Assembly: GCA_028339355.1 (NCBI GenBank)
Contig: JAOLBX010000004.1
Location: 1-64,000 of the forward strand
Direction: 5' to 3'
Source of the DNA: Bacteroidia bacterium
GTDB lineage: Bacteria > Bacteroidota > Bacteroidia > NS11-12g > UBA9320
Length of the DNA stretch: 64,000 bases
Below are positions 1 through 9,759 of the stretch, piece after piece (position 1 is the stretch's first letter; each line of letters opens with the position of its first letter). The notes below the pieces were generated by a model. The model made no database searches. It had not been told where the DNA came from and was given only the letters and a program-made list of their open reading frames with translations. The position numbers and the translations under genes are program-made.

Positions 1-1
1 C

Positions 2-1798
2 AAGAAAAAGTGGGAAGAAAAGCAATTACAAGACATTGTAGAGAGTAAAATATTAGATGTTACAGAATTTGTAACGGCTAATGACCTTGCTAATATGATG
101 GATGTGAGTGTAAACGAAATTATCGGTGCTTGTTTTTCTCTTGGTATGATGGTTTCCATAAACCAGAGACTAGATGCTGAGACTATACAGATAGTAGCTG
201 AAGAATTTGGATACGAAATCAACTTTGTTGATGCTGACGAAACCATTGAAATAGAAGAAGACGACGATAGTCCAGATGAGCTTAAGCCTAGACATCCGAT
301 CGTTACAGTGATGGGTCACGTAGATCACGGTAAGACTTCCCTTCTAGATTACATACGTAGTGCAAACGTTATTGCTGGTGAAGCTGGTGGTATTACACAG
401 CACGTTGCATCCTATGAGGTAGAACTTAAAACAGGTCAAAAAATGACCTTTATTGATACACCGGGCCACGAGGCGTTTACCGCAATGCGTGCCAGGGGTG
501 CACAGGTTACAGATATCGCGATTATTGTAATAGCTGCGGATGATGTGGTAATGCCACAAACCAAAGAAGCAATAAGTCACGCACAAGCTGCAGATGTGCC
601 AATTGTATTTGCTATAAACAAAATAGATAAAGAAGGAGCTAATCCAGATAGAGTAAGAGAATCACTCTCTGCTATGAATATTCTTGTTGAAGAATGGGGT
701 GGTAAATTCCAAGCTCAAGAAATATCTGCTAAAAAAGGTACCAATATAGAAGAACTTCTTGAAAAAGTATCGTTAGAAGCAGAACTGTTAGAACTAAAAG
801 CAAATCCAGACAAAAATGCTAAAGGTGCAGTACTTGAGGCTAAAATTGAAAAGGGTCGCGGTGTTGTAGCATCTATGCTTGTGAGAGAAGGATCTCTTAA
901 AGTAGGTGATGCATTAGTAGCCGGACAACATTTCGCTAGAGTAAAAGCAATGTTTAACGAAAGAGGTCAATCTATGAAAATAGCTGGACCTGCTTCACCT
1001 GTATCTATACTCGGGTTTTCTTCTGCTCCTGCTGCAGGTGAAACTTTTCAAGTAATGACAGATGAATCTAATGCAAAAGAAATTGCAAACAAAAGAGAGC
1101 AGCTTCAAAGAGAGCAGTCAATTAGATCTACATCGATGCTTACCCTAGATACAATAGGTAAGCGTTTGGCTATCGGAAACTTCCAAGAGCTTAAACTTAT
1201 TATTAAAGCCGATGTGGATGGTAGTGCCGAAGCACTTTCCGATTCTTTATTAAAATTATCTACTGAGGAAATTGAAGTTAAAATAATACAAAAATCTGTT
1301 GGCCCAATTACAGATAATGATGTCTTGCTTGCCAAGGCTTCTGATGCTATAGTTATAGGGTTCCAAGTAAGGCCCATGCCAACTGCAAGGAAACTTGCTG
1401 AGACAGAAGGCATAGAGATAAGACACTACAGTATCATATACCAAGCTATAGAAGAAATTAAAGCTGCTATGGAAGGTATGCTTGTTCCAGACTTAGTAGA
1501 AGAAATAACAGGTACTGCTGAAGTACGTGAAGTATTCAAAATAACTAAGGTAGGTACCGTAGCCGGATGTATGCAAACGGAAGGTAAAATGTACAGAGAT
1601 AACAAAGTACGTCTTATAAGAGAAGGTGTAGTGATATATACTGGCGAACTGGAAGCACTTAAGCGATTCAAAGATGACGTGAAAGAAGTTGCCAAAGGCT
1701 ATGAATGTGGTATGCAGATTAAAAACTACAACGATATACAACTTGACGACCTTATAGAAGGGTATCGAGAAGTGGAAGTTGCTAGAAAGCTAAAGTAG
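2..1798 (+). CDS. infB: Translation initiation factor IF-2, C-terminal part (5' end outside window)
   Basis: IF-2 is the GTPase that places initiator tRNA on the 30S subunit and promotes subunit joining. The frame is open from the first bases of the window, so this is the 3' part of a longer gene and the ATG at position 95 is not a real start. The GTPase domain shows G1 GHVDHGKT (near nt 314-340), G3 DTPGH and G4 NKID. It is followed by the two beta-barrel domains and the C-terminal fMet-tRNA binding domain, and ends normally in VARKLK. The IF-2 N-domain precedes the G domain. The missing part would be the long low-complexity N-terminus. I see no terminator before the next gene. Confidence 0.97.
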   Translation, partial: KKKWEEKQLQDIVESKILDVTEFVTANDLANMMDVSVNEIIGACFSLGMMVSINQRLDAETIQIVAEEFGYEINFVDADETIEIEEDDDSPDELKPRHPIVTVMGHVDHGKTSLLDYIRSANVIAGEAGGITQHVASYEVELKTGQKMTFIDTPGHEAFTAMRARGAQVTDIAIIVIAADDVVMPQTKEAISHAQAADVPIVFAINKIDKEGANPDRVRESLSAMNILVEEWGGKFQAQEISAKKGTNIEELLEKVSLEAELLELKANPDKNAKGAVLEAKIEKGRGVVASMLVREGSLKVGDALVAGQHFARVKAMFNERGQSMKIAGPASPVSILGFSSAPAAGETFQVMTDESNAKEIANKREQLQREQSIRSTSMLTLDTIGKRLAIGNFQELKLIIKADVDGSAEALSDSLLKLSTEEIEVKIIQKSVGPITDNDVLLAKASDAIVIGFQVRPMPTARKLAETEGIEIRHYSIIYQAIEEIKAAMEGMLVPDLVEEITGTAEVREVFKITKVGTVAGCMQTEGKMYRDNKVRLIREGVVIYTGELEALKRFKDDVKEVAKGYECGMQIKNYNDIQLDDLIEGYREVEVARKLK

Positions 1799-1843
1799 AG
1801 TATTTATACTTTTAATATTTCTTTAATTCTTTAAATTTCTCAT

Positions 1844-1850
1844 TAAATTG
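1844..1850 (+). promoter_or_regulatory. Possible -7 promoter box immediately before the fabH-like start
   Basis: TAAATTG followed by CACCTATG resembles the Bacteroidota -7 consensus TAnnTTTG with one base missing. The box ends only 5 bases before the ATG, so any transcript from it would be leaderless or nearly so. The same layout occurs before metG, where the box is a perfect match. The call rests on this motif alone. Confidence 0.35.
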
Positions 1851-1855
1851 CACCT

Positions 1856-2857
1856 ATGAATAGTGCAATAATTAAGGGTACTGGTTACTATGTGCCGGAA
1901 AATATAGTTACTAATGATGACCTTTCTAAGCTTATGGACACCAATGATGAGTGGATTATAGAGCGTACGGGTATAAAAGAACGTAGATGGATAAACAACG
2001 ACGAAAGCACTTCGTCCATGGCACTAGAGGCCTCTAAAAAGGCCATAAAAGATGCAGGGATAGATAAGCACGATATCGATTTTATTGTTTTCGCTACTCT
2101 CAGTCCTGACTACTATTTTCCAGGGCCAGGTGTTACTTTACAAAAGGAACTGGGACTTAACACTATAGGAGCATTAGATGTAAGAAACCAATGTAGCGGT
2201 TTTATCTACGCACTCTCTGTTGCTGACCAATATATCAAAACAGGTATGTACAATAACATCTTAGTAGTCGGCTCAGAGTACCACAGTGGAGGACTCGATA
2301 AAACTACACGTGGCCGAGGAGTAACTGTAATTTTTGGTGATGGTGCAGGTGCTGCTATCGTATCCAAAAGTCCTAATAACGATAGAGGAATACTATCTAC
2401 ACACTTACACTCACAAGGGGAACATGCTGAAGAATTAACACTCATCGGACCTAGTACTAGGAGATGGGTACCCGAAATATTTGATGGCAAAGGAAAAGAT
2501 GACGAAGCTATATACCCTTACATGAATGGCACTTTCGTATTCAAACATGCTGTCACAAGATTTCCTGAGGTAATTAATGAAGCATTGACAAAAAACAAAC
2601 TTCAGAGCACAGACATTGACCTTCTAATACCACATCAAGCTAACCTACGTATTTCTCAATTTGTCCAAAAGAAAATGGGGCTAAGCGAAAATCAAGTGTT
2701 CAGCAACATTCAAAAGTATGGTAACACTACAGCTGCATCCATTCCAATTGCATTGGCAGAGGCTAAATTGGAAGGAAAAGTAAAAAAAGGTGATTTGATC
2801 TGCTTAGCAGCATTTGGAAGCGGCTTTACTTGGGCGAGTGCACTCATTCGATGGTAA
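1856..2857 (+). CDS. 3-oxoacyl-ACP synthase III family (FabH-like)
   Basis: This is a thiolase-fold condensing enzyme of the KAS III family, which joins an acyl-CoA to malonyl-ACP at the start of fatty acid synthesis or a related pathway. The Cys-His-Asn triad is complete: Cys113 in NQCSGF, His260 in IPHQAN and Asn290 in YGNTTAAS. The glycine-rich C-terminal loop (FGSGFTWAS) is also present. Length (333 aa) is normal. Bacteroidota often carry more than one FabH-like paralogue, and this copy is not beside other fab genes. It could therefore be the housekeeping enzyme or a specialised paralogue, so I give no symbol. The ATG is preceded by a possible leaderless promoter. Confidence 0.9.
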   Translation: MNSAIIKGTGYYVPENIVTNDDLSKLMDTNDEWIIERTGIKERRWINNDESTSSMALEASKKAIKDAGIDKHDIDFIVFATLSPDYYFPGPGVTLQKELGLNTIGALDVRNQCSGFIYALSVADQYIKTGMYNNILVVGSEYHSGGLDKTTRGRGVTVIFGDGAGAAIVSKSPNNDRGILSTHLHSQGEHAEELTLIGPSTRRWVPEIFDGKGKDDEAIYPYMNGTFVFKHAVTRFPEVINEALTKNKLQSTDIDLLIPHQANLRISQFVQKKMGLSENQVFSNIQKYGNTTAASIPIALAEAKLEGKVKKGDLICLAAFGSGFTWASALIRW

Positions 2858-3156
2858 CGTCCATTACACAAAAAGATATAATACAAATAGGATTAATAGT
2901 CCTAATATCCTACGTTCTTGTACAGATAGGTAAAGCTATTATAAGACGCTCGATACATCGCACATACAGCGATGTTAACGATTCTGAAATAACGCTAAGA
3001 GCCTATACCTGGGCCGATTCACAAGAAGATGGCTTTTAGCTCAAAACAGATCTTTACTACTCGATTAAAAAAGAGATTGATGAAAAAAGTATTGAAATTC
3101 CCTTTCCGCATAAAACGATAGTTTACAAGAAAAATGAGCAAAACGAGACGGAGTAA
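2851..3156 (+). pseudogene. Remnant of an MscS-family mechanosensitive channel
   Basis: The first part encodes one hydrophobic helix (about residues 8-25) followed by SDVNDSEITLRAYTW. An in-frame TAG follows at 3037. In the same frame the sequence continues after the stop as LKTDLYYSIKKEIDE and IEIPFPHKTIVYKKN, the typical end of an MscS small-conductance channel (compare the family motif I-x-[IF]-P-[FY]-P-Q). A complete MscS is about 280 aa. Here the transmembrane start is joined directly to the C-terminal end, so the pore helix and most of the beta domain are missing. It overlaps the fabH-like stop by 7 bases, and its end overlaps the corA start in another frame. I infer an internal deletion plus a nonsense mutation. 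The first 62 codons could still be translated as a small membrane protein. Confidence 0.65.
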
Positions 3157-4180
3157 AAAATTATTTCACAGTCCAATATCCTTCAATCTTAACAAACTAG
3201 ATGGTACTATTAATTTAGATTGTATTACCTACAACTCTGAAGGGTACAAGCGAACATTTGGCACTGGTTGGAAAAAAATTGAATCATTACTATCTACTGA
3301 ATCTCAAAAATCCGTTTGGCTTAATCTCTATCCATTAGAAAATAAGGAGACTATAGAAAAAATTGAAAAACACTTTGATATAAACCCTTTTCTAATGGCA
3401 GATGCCGTAGATTTCACACTAAGGCCAAAGACTTGGTTCACTGAGCGACACCTCTTCTGTTCTTTTAAAATGTTAAAACCCAATCACGAGGTTAGCGAAC
3501 ACATTAGTTTCATTTTAGGTGGAAACATATTGATTAGTCTGCAAGAAGACAAGGAAGATGTTTTTAACCACATACGCGATAGACTAGAAAATAACTATGG
3601 TCTAATTCGAAAAAAAGGGGTTGACTATATGTTCTTTCTTCTCTGTGACGCTTTAATAGATCAATACACTTTGATTTCAGATCAAAACGAAGAAGAACTG
3701 CAAAAACTAGAAACTGAAGTACATACCGCTAGTGATAAATCTCAACTACAAAAAATACATTTATTAAAAAAAGCACTTTCTCTTACACATAAAGATATAA
3801 GAGCTACCAATGATGTACTAACCAGCCTTACAGAGATACCTTTTCCACTTATATCAGACTTTGTGAGAAACCTCTTTATCTCAATTAGACACAACTCTGG
3901 CTATAGTTTAGATTCGTATTCTCACCAGACAGAACAAACCAAGAATCTATCTGATTTGTACTTTGCCCAACAGAATAATAAACTGAATGAGATGATAAAA
4001 CTACTTACTATCTTGTCAGCTATTTTCATTCCAATCTCATTCGTTGCCGGGTTTTATGGGATGAACTTTGTCAATATTCCAGAGTTAGAGATTAAATGGG
4101 CATACCCTGCTGTGATTAGTTTTATGCTAATTATAGTGATAACTATTTTGTTCTATTTTAAAAAGAAAAGGTGGTTGTAG
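3134..4180 (+). CDS. corA: CorA family Mg2+/Co2+ transporter
   Basis: CorA is a pentameric inner-membrane channel for divalent cations. The protein has a long acidic cytoplasmic domain, then two membrane helices at about residues 289-308 and 323-342. The signature GMN is at residues 309-311 in FYGMNF, at the end of the first helix. The C-terminus is basic (KKKRWL), as expected for the cytoplasmic side. Length (348 aa) fits the family. The ATG lies inside the tail of the MscS remnant. The next gene begins 3 bases after the stop, so the two are probably co-transcribed. ZntB-type zinc exporters share the fold, but the intact GMN and length favour CorA. Confidence 0.93.
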   Translation: MSKTRRSKKLFHSPISFNLNKLDGTINLDCITYNSEGYKRTFGTGWKKIESLLSTESQKSVWLNLYPLENKETIEKIEKHFDINPFLMADAVDFTLRPKTWFTERHLFCSFKMLKPNHEVSEHISFILGGNILISLQEDKEDVFNHIRDRLENNYGLIRKKGVDYMFFLLCDALIDQYTLISDQNEEELQKLETEVHTASDKSQLQKIHLLKKALSLTHKDIRATNDVLTSLTEIPFPLISDFVRNLFISIRHNSGYSLDSYSHQTEQTKNLSDLYFAQQNNKLNEMIKLLTILSAIFIPISFVAGFYGMNFVNIPELEIKWAYPAVISFMLIIVITILFYFKKKRWL

Positions 4181-4183
4181 TTT

Positions 4184-4693
4184 ATGGCTAAAAAAAAAGC
4201 TCTACTAACTATAGGCATATCGGACAGTATTGACATCCCTACTGCCTCACTTCAGAATATAGCATGCAAGATAGATACGGGTGCCTATAACTGCTCAATA
4301 CACTGCTCGTCATACAAAATGAGCGAAAATAAAGAAGGTATAAGCATACTTACGTTTACACTTCTTGGAAAAAATTATAAAGAATATAAAGGTGTCAAAA
4401 TCACTACTACCGATTTCAGTCGCAAAAAGGTAAAAAGTTCTAATGGGGTGGTGCAGTATCGATATCAAGTTAGTATACCAATTATCCTTATGGGAGAAAA
4501 ATATGTAACCGTGTTTAATCTTAGTAAACGGCAGAACATGCGTTATCCCATATTGTTAGGACGCAAATTTTTGTCCAACAAATTCTTAGTAGATGTCAGC
4601 AAAAGAAAAAAGAGCAAACCAAAGGGTAAAATAACTTCAACAAAAAAAAAGAAAATTCAAATTAAAGACACCTCATCGTCCAAAGCTAAGTAA
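4184..4693 (+). CDS. Retropepsin-like aspartic protease (ATP-dependent zinc protease family, RimB-like)
   Basis: The motif KIDTGAYNCSIH (DTGA at residues 31-34) is the active-site loop of the retropepsin-like family once annotated as ATP-dependent zinc protease. Members are often linked to RimK, the ligase that adds glutamates to ribosomal protein S6. The domain covers about residues 8-140 and ends with the conserved YPILLGRKFL. The last 30 residues are a lysine-rich tail without family features. No rimK is seen in the window. It follows corA by 3 bases, and its end overlaps the convergent hydrolase gene by 21 bases. The substrate cannot be deduced. Confidence 0.8.
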   Translation: MAKKKALLTIGISDSIDIPTASLQNIACKIDTGAYNCSIHCSSYKMSENKEGISILTFTLLGKNYKEYKGVKITTTDFSRKKVKSSNGVVQYRYQVSIPIILMGEKYVTVFNLSKRQNMRYPILLGRKFLSNKFLVDVSKRKKSKPKGKITSTKKKKIQIKDTSSSKAK

Positions 4694-5525
4694 CCCTTCT
4701 ATCCTATACTCTGGATATTCAAAAGGTATAAAATGACCTAATTCCGGATACCGAAAAACAACTACAGAATTTGCATTTTTTAGCATCTTTTTAGCATAAT
4801 CTGCATTGCCCCTTGGCACTAACTTATCCCTATCTCCGTGCAATATCTGTACATCACAAGTTATTTCTGACCAATGAGACGTCATCTTTTCTAATTCTGA
4901 CGGTAGATGCATAATCTCTTGATTGCTTACTCTAAAACTCTTAGGTGTAATCCATCGTATCAATTTATTATTCAATGGTTTACGCCACCATGCGTGTGGT
5001 TCTAGTTCTGGAGCTACAGAGCCTGCTACAATCTGTATCCCCTTGTACATCTTGGGTCTTTCCATACACATTAGGCAAATGATTGGTCCACCAAGCGAAT
5101 GACCAACTAGAAAGACATCCTTGTAATTAAACTGACTTATAATCTCATTAAAAATACTCGCCTGCTTACTTATACTCATCTCGCCTGCTCCAAAATCTGA
5201 ATACCCATAGCCTGGCCTGTCTATAAGCAAAACATCATAAGCCTTGAGCAATTGAGAATCTTTTGCAAAGTGTAAAAAAATTGCTAGACGACCCAGGACA
5301 ACCATGAATAAAAACCGCAAGTAGTTTTATCTCACGACCTCTGACTAGTTTATAGTGAATGGCTCTATTAAGACCTACTTTACTGTCTATTTCTATTGTA
5401 AGATCCTTCGAAAGGTGCCCTAAATCTTTAGACTGATTTTTGTCAGAACTTCTAAACTGGAAACAACCAGTTAATCCTATGACTATCCAAAGGACTAGAT
5501 ATAATAATGCTAGTCTACACCTCAA
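4673..5525 (-). pseudogene. Alpha/beta-hydrolase lipoprotein, split by a frameshift
   Basis: Two overlapping frames together make one serine hydrolase. The first frame (from 5525, TTG start) gives a lipoprotein signal ending in the lipobox LTGC, then the oxyanion-hole motif HGCPGSS. The second frame carries LHFAKDSQLLKAYDVLLID, the nucleophile elbow GHSLGG, the acid in HGDRDK and the histidine in LGHFIP. The frames switch at a run of seven Ts in the coding strand (near 5274-5280). With six Ts the protein reads straight through. Its start overlaps the end of the ABC transporter gene by 11 bases, as the last gene of the nrnA operon. A real mutation, a homopolymer sequencing error or transcriptional slippage could each explain this. 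Confidence 0.8.
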
Positions 5526-7245
5526 CTAATGATTTATTCTCAAGTTTATATACCCTATCACACAACTCTAATTCATCGTTTTTGTGTGATATAAATATTG
5601 CCGTCTTGCCAGCACTTTTTAATTTATTGATTGCTAGTAACGTCTGTTCCTTACTATATGTATCCAGATTATTAGTGACTTCATCAAATATGAAGATCTC
5701 AGCATTTTTATAAAAGGCTCTTGCTAAGGCAATACGCTGACGCTGCCCTCCACTTATTGCACTGCCAAGCTCACCTACTACCGTATTCCATCCATTATCT
5801 AGGCTATCTACCCAATGGAGTAAATTCACCTCGCTTAAACAGTTTTTTGCCTTTTCTAAATCTGGTTCTTGTTCTAAAAAAGCTATGTTGCTTAGTATAG
5901 AACTATTAAGCATAAATACATCTTGACGCACGTACGAAAACAAGAATCGGTATCCTCCTAATTCTTCATTACCTACTTCAACTCCATCAATGGATACACT
6001 TCCAGAATTTGGTCTAATTAGTGAAGTAACAATGTTTACCAAAGTAGACTTACCTGCACCACTCTCCCCTATTATACCTATGAAATCACCTTTATTTACA
6101 TTCAGGTCAAGTTCCTTAAGAATTGGGTTCTCGTCAAAATACGAAAAGTTGATGCCCTTTAATTCAAATTTATCTGCAAAATTAAGCTTCACTACATTAG
6201 TGTTCTCTTGCTTAAAATCATTGGTTTCTGCGTAATAGTCAAGAATATAATTGTAGGTAGCAAGAGCATTTGATGACCCTATAATTCTATTTACACTAGG
6301 AAGAAGCCTGAATGCGATGCCAGCATAAATAGATATAAAACTAACAATCACCTCCATTTGAAAGCCTCGCTTGATACCATAAAGTACGACGATAAGTATA
6401 CCAGATATAGCTATAACTTCATATATTCTCATAGGTATAAAATAGCTACTCATATATATTGACTCTTTGAGTTTGAGAATCTTTTTCTTAAAACGGGTAA
6501 ACTCTTTAATGAAAAATGCAGAACCGTTCCAAAGCTTAATTATACTCATCCCGTGAGTAAGCTCTGTTATATTTTCCATTATCTTGGGGACTTGGGTATT
6601 CAACTCTGCTCCTTGTTTTTGTAGCGTTTTTCTATTAAGAATAATGAGTAAAAAAGCTGTAGGTATTAGTGTGGCACATACCATCAAAAACAAAAGTGGT
6701 TGATAGACTAAAATGCCACTCAATAGCAATATCACGACGCCAACCTCAGAAATTATGATAATACTCGGCAACAATATACTCTCTGGCATTTGCACACTTG
6801 CTACAATTAGTCTATGGATAATATCTGAAGACTTATTTTGAGTGAAAAACAGTAGCTCCTTGTTTGCTATAGACTTATAAAGCTTATCAGACATCAGGTC
6901 GGTAATATGGGCAGCTTTTTTAACCTGAAGCTTGTTTGTTACAATAATTCCAAGATTTTTAACTACATAAATTCCTAATAACAGAAAAGACATAAGCACC
7001 ACAAACTGTCGATTATCTTGAATTTGAAACAGCTTATACAAATACGACGTAAAAATATTATGATCTATAAAGCCAGGCTGAAGTAATGACAAAATAGTAT
7101 GAAGCAGGATTGCAATACCCATCAGCTCCAAAACTGCTCCTATGAAACTTAGAAATACCATAGACGCATATATCATCTTTTGCTTCTTGCTTAGTAAAGT
7201 ATGCAGCTTTGACCAAGTACTTGATATATGACGTAGTTTACTCAA
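5515..7245 (-). CDS. ABC exporter, fused membrane and ATPase domains (PglK/MsbA-like)
   Basis: This is a half-transporter of the type that works as a homodimer and flips lipids or lipid-linked sugars. The N-terminal 330 residues hold about six membrane helices. The ATPase domain has Walker A GESGAGKST (around residue 390), signature SGGQRQRIALARA, Walker B IFIFDEVTNNLD and the switch histidine in FISHKND. The early motif ELMGIAILLH resembles PglK-type oligosaccharide flippases, but that is a weak guide to substrate. The TTG start overlaps the TGA of the FKBP gene (TTGA), indicating translational coupling in a four-gene minus-strand operon. Length (576 aa) is normal. Confidence 0.9.
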   Translation of the reverse strand: MSKLRHISSTWSKLHTLLSKKQKMIYASMVFLSFIGAVLELMGIAILLHTILSLLQPGFIDHNIFTSYLYKLFQIQDNRQFVVLMSFLLLGIYVVKNLGIIVTNKLQVKKAAHITDLMSDKLYKSIANKELLFFTQNKSSDIIHRLIVASVQMPESILLPSIIIISEVGVVILLLSGILVYQPLLFLMVCATLIPTAFLLIILNRKTLQKQGAELNTQVPKIMENITELTHGMSIIKLWNGSAFFIKEFTRFKKKILKLKESIYMSSYFIPMRIYEVIAISGILIVVLYGIKRGFQMEVIVSFISIYAGIAFRLLPSVNRIIGSSNALATYNYILDYYAETNDFKQENTNVVKLNFADKFELKGINFSYFDENPILKELDLNVNKGDFIGIIGESGAGKSTLVNIVTSLIRPNSGSVSIDGVEVGNEELGGYRFLFSYVRQDVFMLNSSILSNIAFLEQEPDLEKAKNCLSEVNLLHWVDSLDNGWNTVVGELGSAISGGQRQRIALARAFYKNAEIFIFDEVTNNLDTYSKEQTLLAINKLKSAGKTAIFISHKNDELELCDRVYKLENKSLVEV

Positions 7246-8051
7246 TTTACTTTATCTAAGACTTCCAGTTCTATAATGATTGGCATATAACCTGGCACTT
7301 TTCCATTACCGTCTGGACCATATGCATAATCAGAGGGTATCACCGCTCGTGCACTCTCTCCAATGGCAAGATGTTCTACCATAAATCTTATTCCTTTTAT
7401 TATACCTCTATCATTGACATTATAAACTAAAGGGTCATCCGGTTTACTGGATATCAGAATGTTATTATTTAGGGTTTTAATAGAGTATAAAATCGCAACT
7501 TTATCATGTGAGCCTCTTTTACCATGATTCGTTTTTAGTCGTTCAAAATAAATATGAGATACCGAATCTCTATCGCAGTTCCAATTATTTTGCTCTACAA
7601 CATTTGCCATGGTTTGACTTTCGTATATTTTTTTAAATGCGATATACTCAATTTTATTCAACTTATCTCGCATCCAAACCGTAACAAAAATCATCTCATC
7701 TTCTAACAAATGGGAAGGAACCGAACCACCCATTGGTTTGTAAAAATTTTGAGCTTCAATTTTTAGTTTGATACTATCTGACTCACACGTCTCCGAAAGT
7801 AGTTTGAACAATGTGCTATTGGTATCTAATTGGCTGACTTGAAGCTCTACTTTTCGATTAAGCGTATGTGTGCTCAAATACATCGAATCAGAACTTGTCA
7901 TTGCCTCCAAGTCCACAAGCCAGTGCTCTTTGACATCATCACATTGATAACCCCCTCTCAAATACTCCACACCCATTTCGCTCTGAAAGGGTTTATCTCC
8001 ACAAGAGGCAAATATGAATACTATTATAAATCTAAACAGAAACTGTTTCAT
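7242..8051 (-). CDS. FKBP-type peptidyl-prolyl isomerase lipoprotein (GldI-like)
   Basis: A short signal peptide ends in the lipobox FASC, so the mature protein is probably lipid-anchored in the periplasm or outer membrane. The C-terminal 110 residues show FKBP features, including ESARAVIPSDYAYGPDG and the closing strand PIIIELEVLDKVN. The middle part is divergent. In gliding Bacteroidota such lipoproteins are related to GldI, but I see no other gliding genes here. The gene shares a base with the upstream nrnA stop (TAATG) and overlaps the ABC transporter start. Isomerase activity is likely but not certain, because the N-terminal half does not match a canonical FKBP. Confidence 0.82.
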   Translation of the reverse strand: MKQFLFRFIIVFIFASCGDKPFQSEMGVEYLRGGYQCDDVKEHWLVDLEAMTSSDSMYLSTHTLNRKVELQVSQLDTNSTLFKLLSETCESDSIKLKIEAQNFYKPMGGSVPSHLLEDEMIFVTVWMRDKLNKIEYIAFKKIYESQTMANVVEQNNWNCDRDSVSHIYFERLKTNHGKRGSHDKVAILYSIKTLNNNILISSKPDDPLVYNVNDRGIIKGIRFMVEHLAIGESARAVIPSDYAYGPDGNGKVPGYMPIIIELEVLDKVN

Positions 8052-9058
8052 TATAAATATTGTCTATAAGACTTTATTGCCTCCTTAAATCTATTTAGAA
8101 CATTTTCTAAAGAATTTTCACTCGCTCCCCCAGCGGCATTTTTGTGTCCTCCACCATTGAAAAACTCTGCACTGAATTCATTGCAAGGGAATACATCGGT
8201 ACTTCTAAAACTCATTTTGACCAAAAAATCCCTATCTATAATAAGTGCACTTAGCTGCACACCCTTTATGCCTAATCCATAATTCACAAAACCTTCGGTG
8301 TCACCAGTTATAACATTATATTTCTTTAACTCTTCAGATGTGAAATGTGCCACAGCCACTTTTCCATCTTCGATTAGTTCTATCTTATTCGCTAAAAAAT
8401 ATCCAAGCAGCTGCAATCTCTCTAGCCTGTTTTGATCGAAAAGATTATTGTATATAGTGGCAGGAACAACCCCAATATCCATCAAATCTGCCGCAGTACG
8501 AATCGTGCTGCTTGTGGTGCTTCCAAACCTAAAAGAACCAGTATCTGTTATTAGCCCAGTATAGATACACTCTCCCATTTCCTTATTCATAAACGCAGGA
8601 TCAAGATGCTGATTTACAAAACGATAGATTAATTCACAAGTAGAACTTGCCCCTATCTCAACGAACCGCTCATCATCAAAGTCCTGTGGAGCCTGATGGT
8701 GATCTATCATCACTATTTTTGCTGTACTATCTGCTACCCTCTCCCCCATTTCATTTATTCTTCCGAGTGCATTAAAATCTAAACAAAACACATATTCTGC
8801 CTCGGCTATAAGTTTTTGACTTTCAACTTTTTCTTCTTCGTACACAATCACAGTATCATTACCCGGAAGCCAATGTAGGAACTCAGCATAATCAGTAGGG
8901 GTAACTACTTGAGATTCAATACCTGCAGCTTTCAAATAATGATACAGACCTAGGCTTGACCCCATAGCATCTCCATCTGGTTTGTGATGAGTAGTAATTA
9001 CAATTCTACCCGAACTGTTTTTTAAATCTTGTAGGTTATGAGCTATGGTATCTAACAC
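8051..9058 (-). CDS. nrnA: DHH/DHHA1 phosphoesterase, oligoribonuclease/pAp phosphatase family
   Basis: NrnA-type enzymes degrade short RNA oligomers and 3'-phosphoadenosine 5'-phosphate. The N-terminal metal-binding motif reads HHKPDGDAMGSSLG and the DHH motif itself MIDHHQAP. The C-terminal DHHA1 domain ends with FNGGGHKNAAGGAS, the substrate-binding glycine loop. At 335 aa it matches the family. The start is GTG at 9058; no in-frame ATG is better placed. It is the first gene of the minus-strand operon and is divergent from ndk, with about 80 bases between the two starts that must hold both promoters. Confidence 0.92.
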   Translation of the reverse strand: MLDTIAHNLQDLKNSSGRIVITTHHKPDGDAMGSSLGLYHYLKAAGIESQVVTPTDYAEFLHWLPGNDTVIVYEEEKVESQKLIAEAEYVFCLDFNALGRINEMGERVADSTAKIVMIDHHQAPQDFDDERFVEIGASSTCELIYRFVNQHLDPAFMNKEMGECIYTGLITDTGSFRFGSTTSSTIRTAADLMDIGVVPATIYNNLFDQNRLERLQLLGYFLANKIELIEDGKVAVAHFTSEELKKYNVITGDTEGFVNYGLGIKGVQLSALIIDRDFLVKMSFRSTDVFPCNEFSAEFFNGGGHKNAAGGASENSLENVLNRFKEAIKSYRQYL

Positions 9059-9101
9059 GGTTAAATTTTAGACAAAACTCGTAAAAAGAAAGAGATATAT
9101 C

Positions 9102-9109
9102 TATTTTTG
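9102..9109 (+). promoter_or_regulatory. -7 box of the ndk promoter
   Basis: TATTTTTG matches the Bacteroidota -7 consensus TAnnTTTG exactly. It lies 30 bases upstream of the ndk ATG, giving a leader of about 25 bases. I see no clear TTG at the -33 position. Confidence 0.6.
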
Positions 9110-9139
9110 CAGCCGTATTTAGAAAAAAGAAATAACGTA

Positions 9140-9556
9140 ATGTCAAACATCACATTCACAATGATCAAACCGGATGCAGTAGCAAACGGTCACACTGGTA
9201 ACGTAATCAACGATATCATAGAAGGAGGATTTTCAATCAAAGCGATGAAATATCTTCACTTATCAAAAGAAAAAGCAGAAGCATTTTACGGAATACACCG
9301 TGAGCGTCCATTTTTCAATGACCTAGTATCTTTTATGACTTCTGGTCCTATCGTAGCTATGGTACTTTCTAAAGAAAATGCAGTAGCTGACTTCCGCACA
9401 CTTATAGGAGCTACCAATCCTGCAGATGCAGCATCAGGTACTATCCGTGCTAAGTACGCTAAGTCTATAGATGCCAATGCAATACACGGAAGTGATAGCG
9501 ATGAGAATGCAGCTGGTGAAGCTTCATTTTTCTTCTCTGCTTTTGAGATGTACTAA
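9140..9556 (+). CDS. ndk: Nucleoside diphosphate kinase
   Basis: The enzyme moves the gamma phosphate of ATP to other nucleoside diphosphates through a phosphohistidine. The protein is 138 aa with the usual opening [10 protein letters not shown], the central [15 protein letters not shown] and the active-site His116 in NAIHGSDS. An ATG 33 bases upstream is in frame, but it would put [11 protein letters not shown] before the conserved start and would fall within about 5 bases of the -7 box. I therefore use the ATG followed by SNITF. A strong terminator follows, so it is probably transcribed alone. Confidence 0.96.
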   Translation: MSNITFTMIKPDAVANGHTGNVINDIIEGGFSIKAMKYLHLSKEKAEAFYGIHRERPFFNDLVSFMTSGPIVAMVLSKENAVADFRTLIGATNPADAASGTIRAKYAKSIDANAIHGSDSDENAAGEASFFFSAFEMY

Positions 9557-9575
9557 ATAAAATAGATTAAATAGA

Positions 9576-9604
9576 AAATCCCGTCCAATGGTCGGGATTT
9601 TTTT
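9576..9604 (+). terminator. Rho-independent terminator after ndk
   Basis: The stem AAATCCCG / CGGGATTT encloses a 9-base loop and is followed by a T run. It begins 20 bases after the ndk stop. Confidence 0.9.
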
Positions 9605-9759
9605 ATGGGTTAAAATTCAATTCATCGTCTATTCTACTTTTTTCAAAGCAAATGCAATATCACTCATCATTTAAATGTTACTTTGGTGCTTTAATTAAAT
9701 AAAAAACGTTTGGCCCACTATTTGTACCATTCCATTAATAAATAGAATAATTATACTAG

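Noticed and set aside
4673-5525. Programmed frameshift in the hydrolase gene
   Set aside because: A seven-T run can slip, but no stimulatory hairpin or conserved signal is visible, so mutation or error is simpler.
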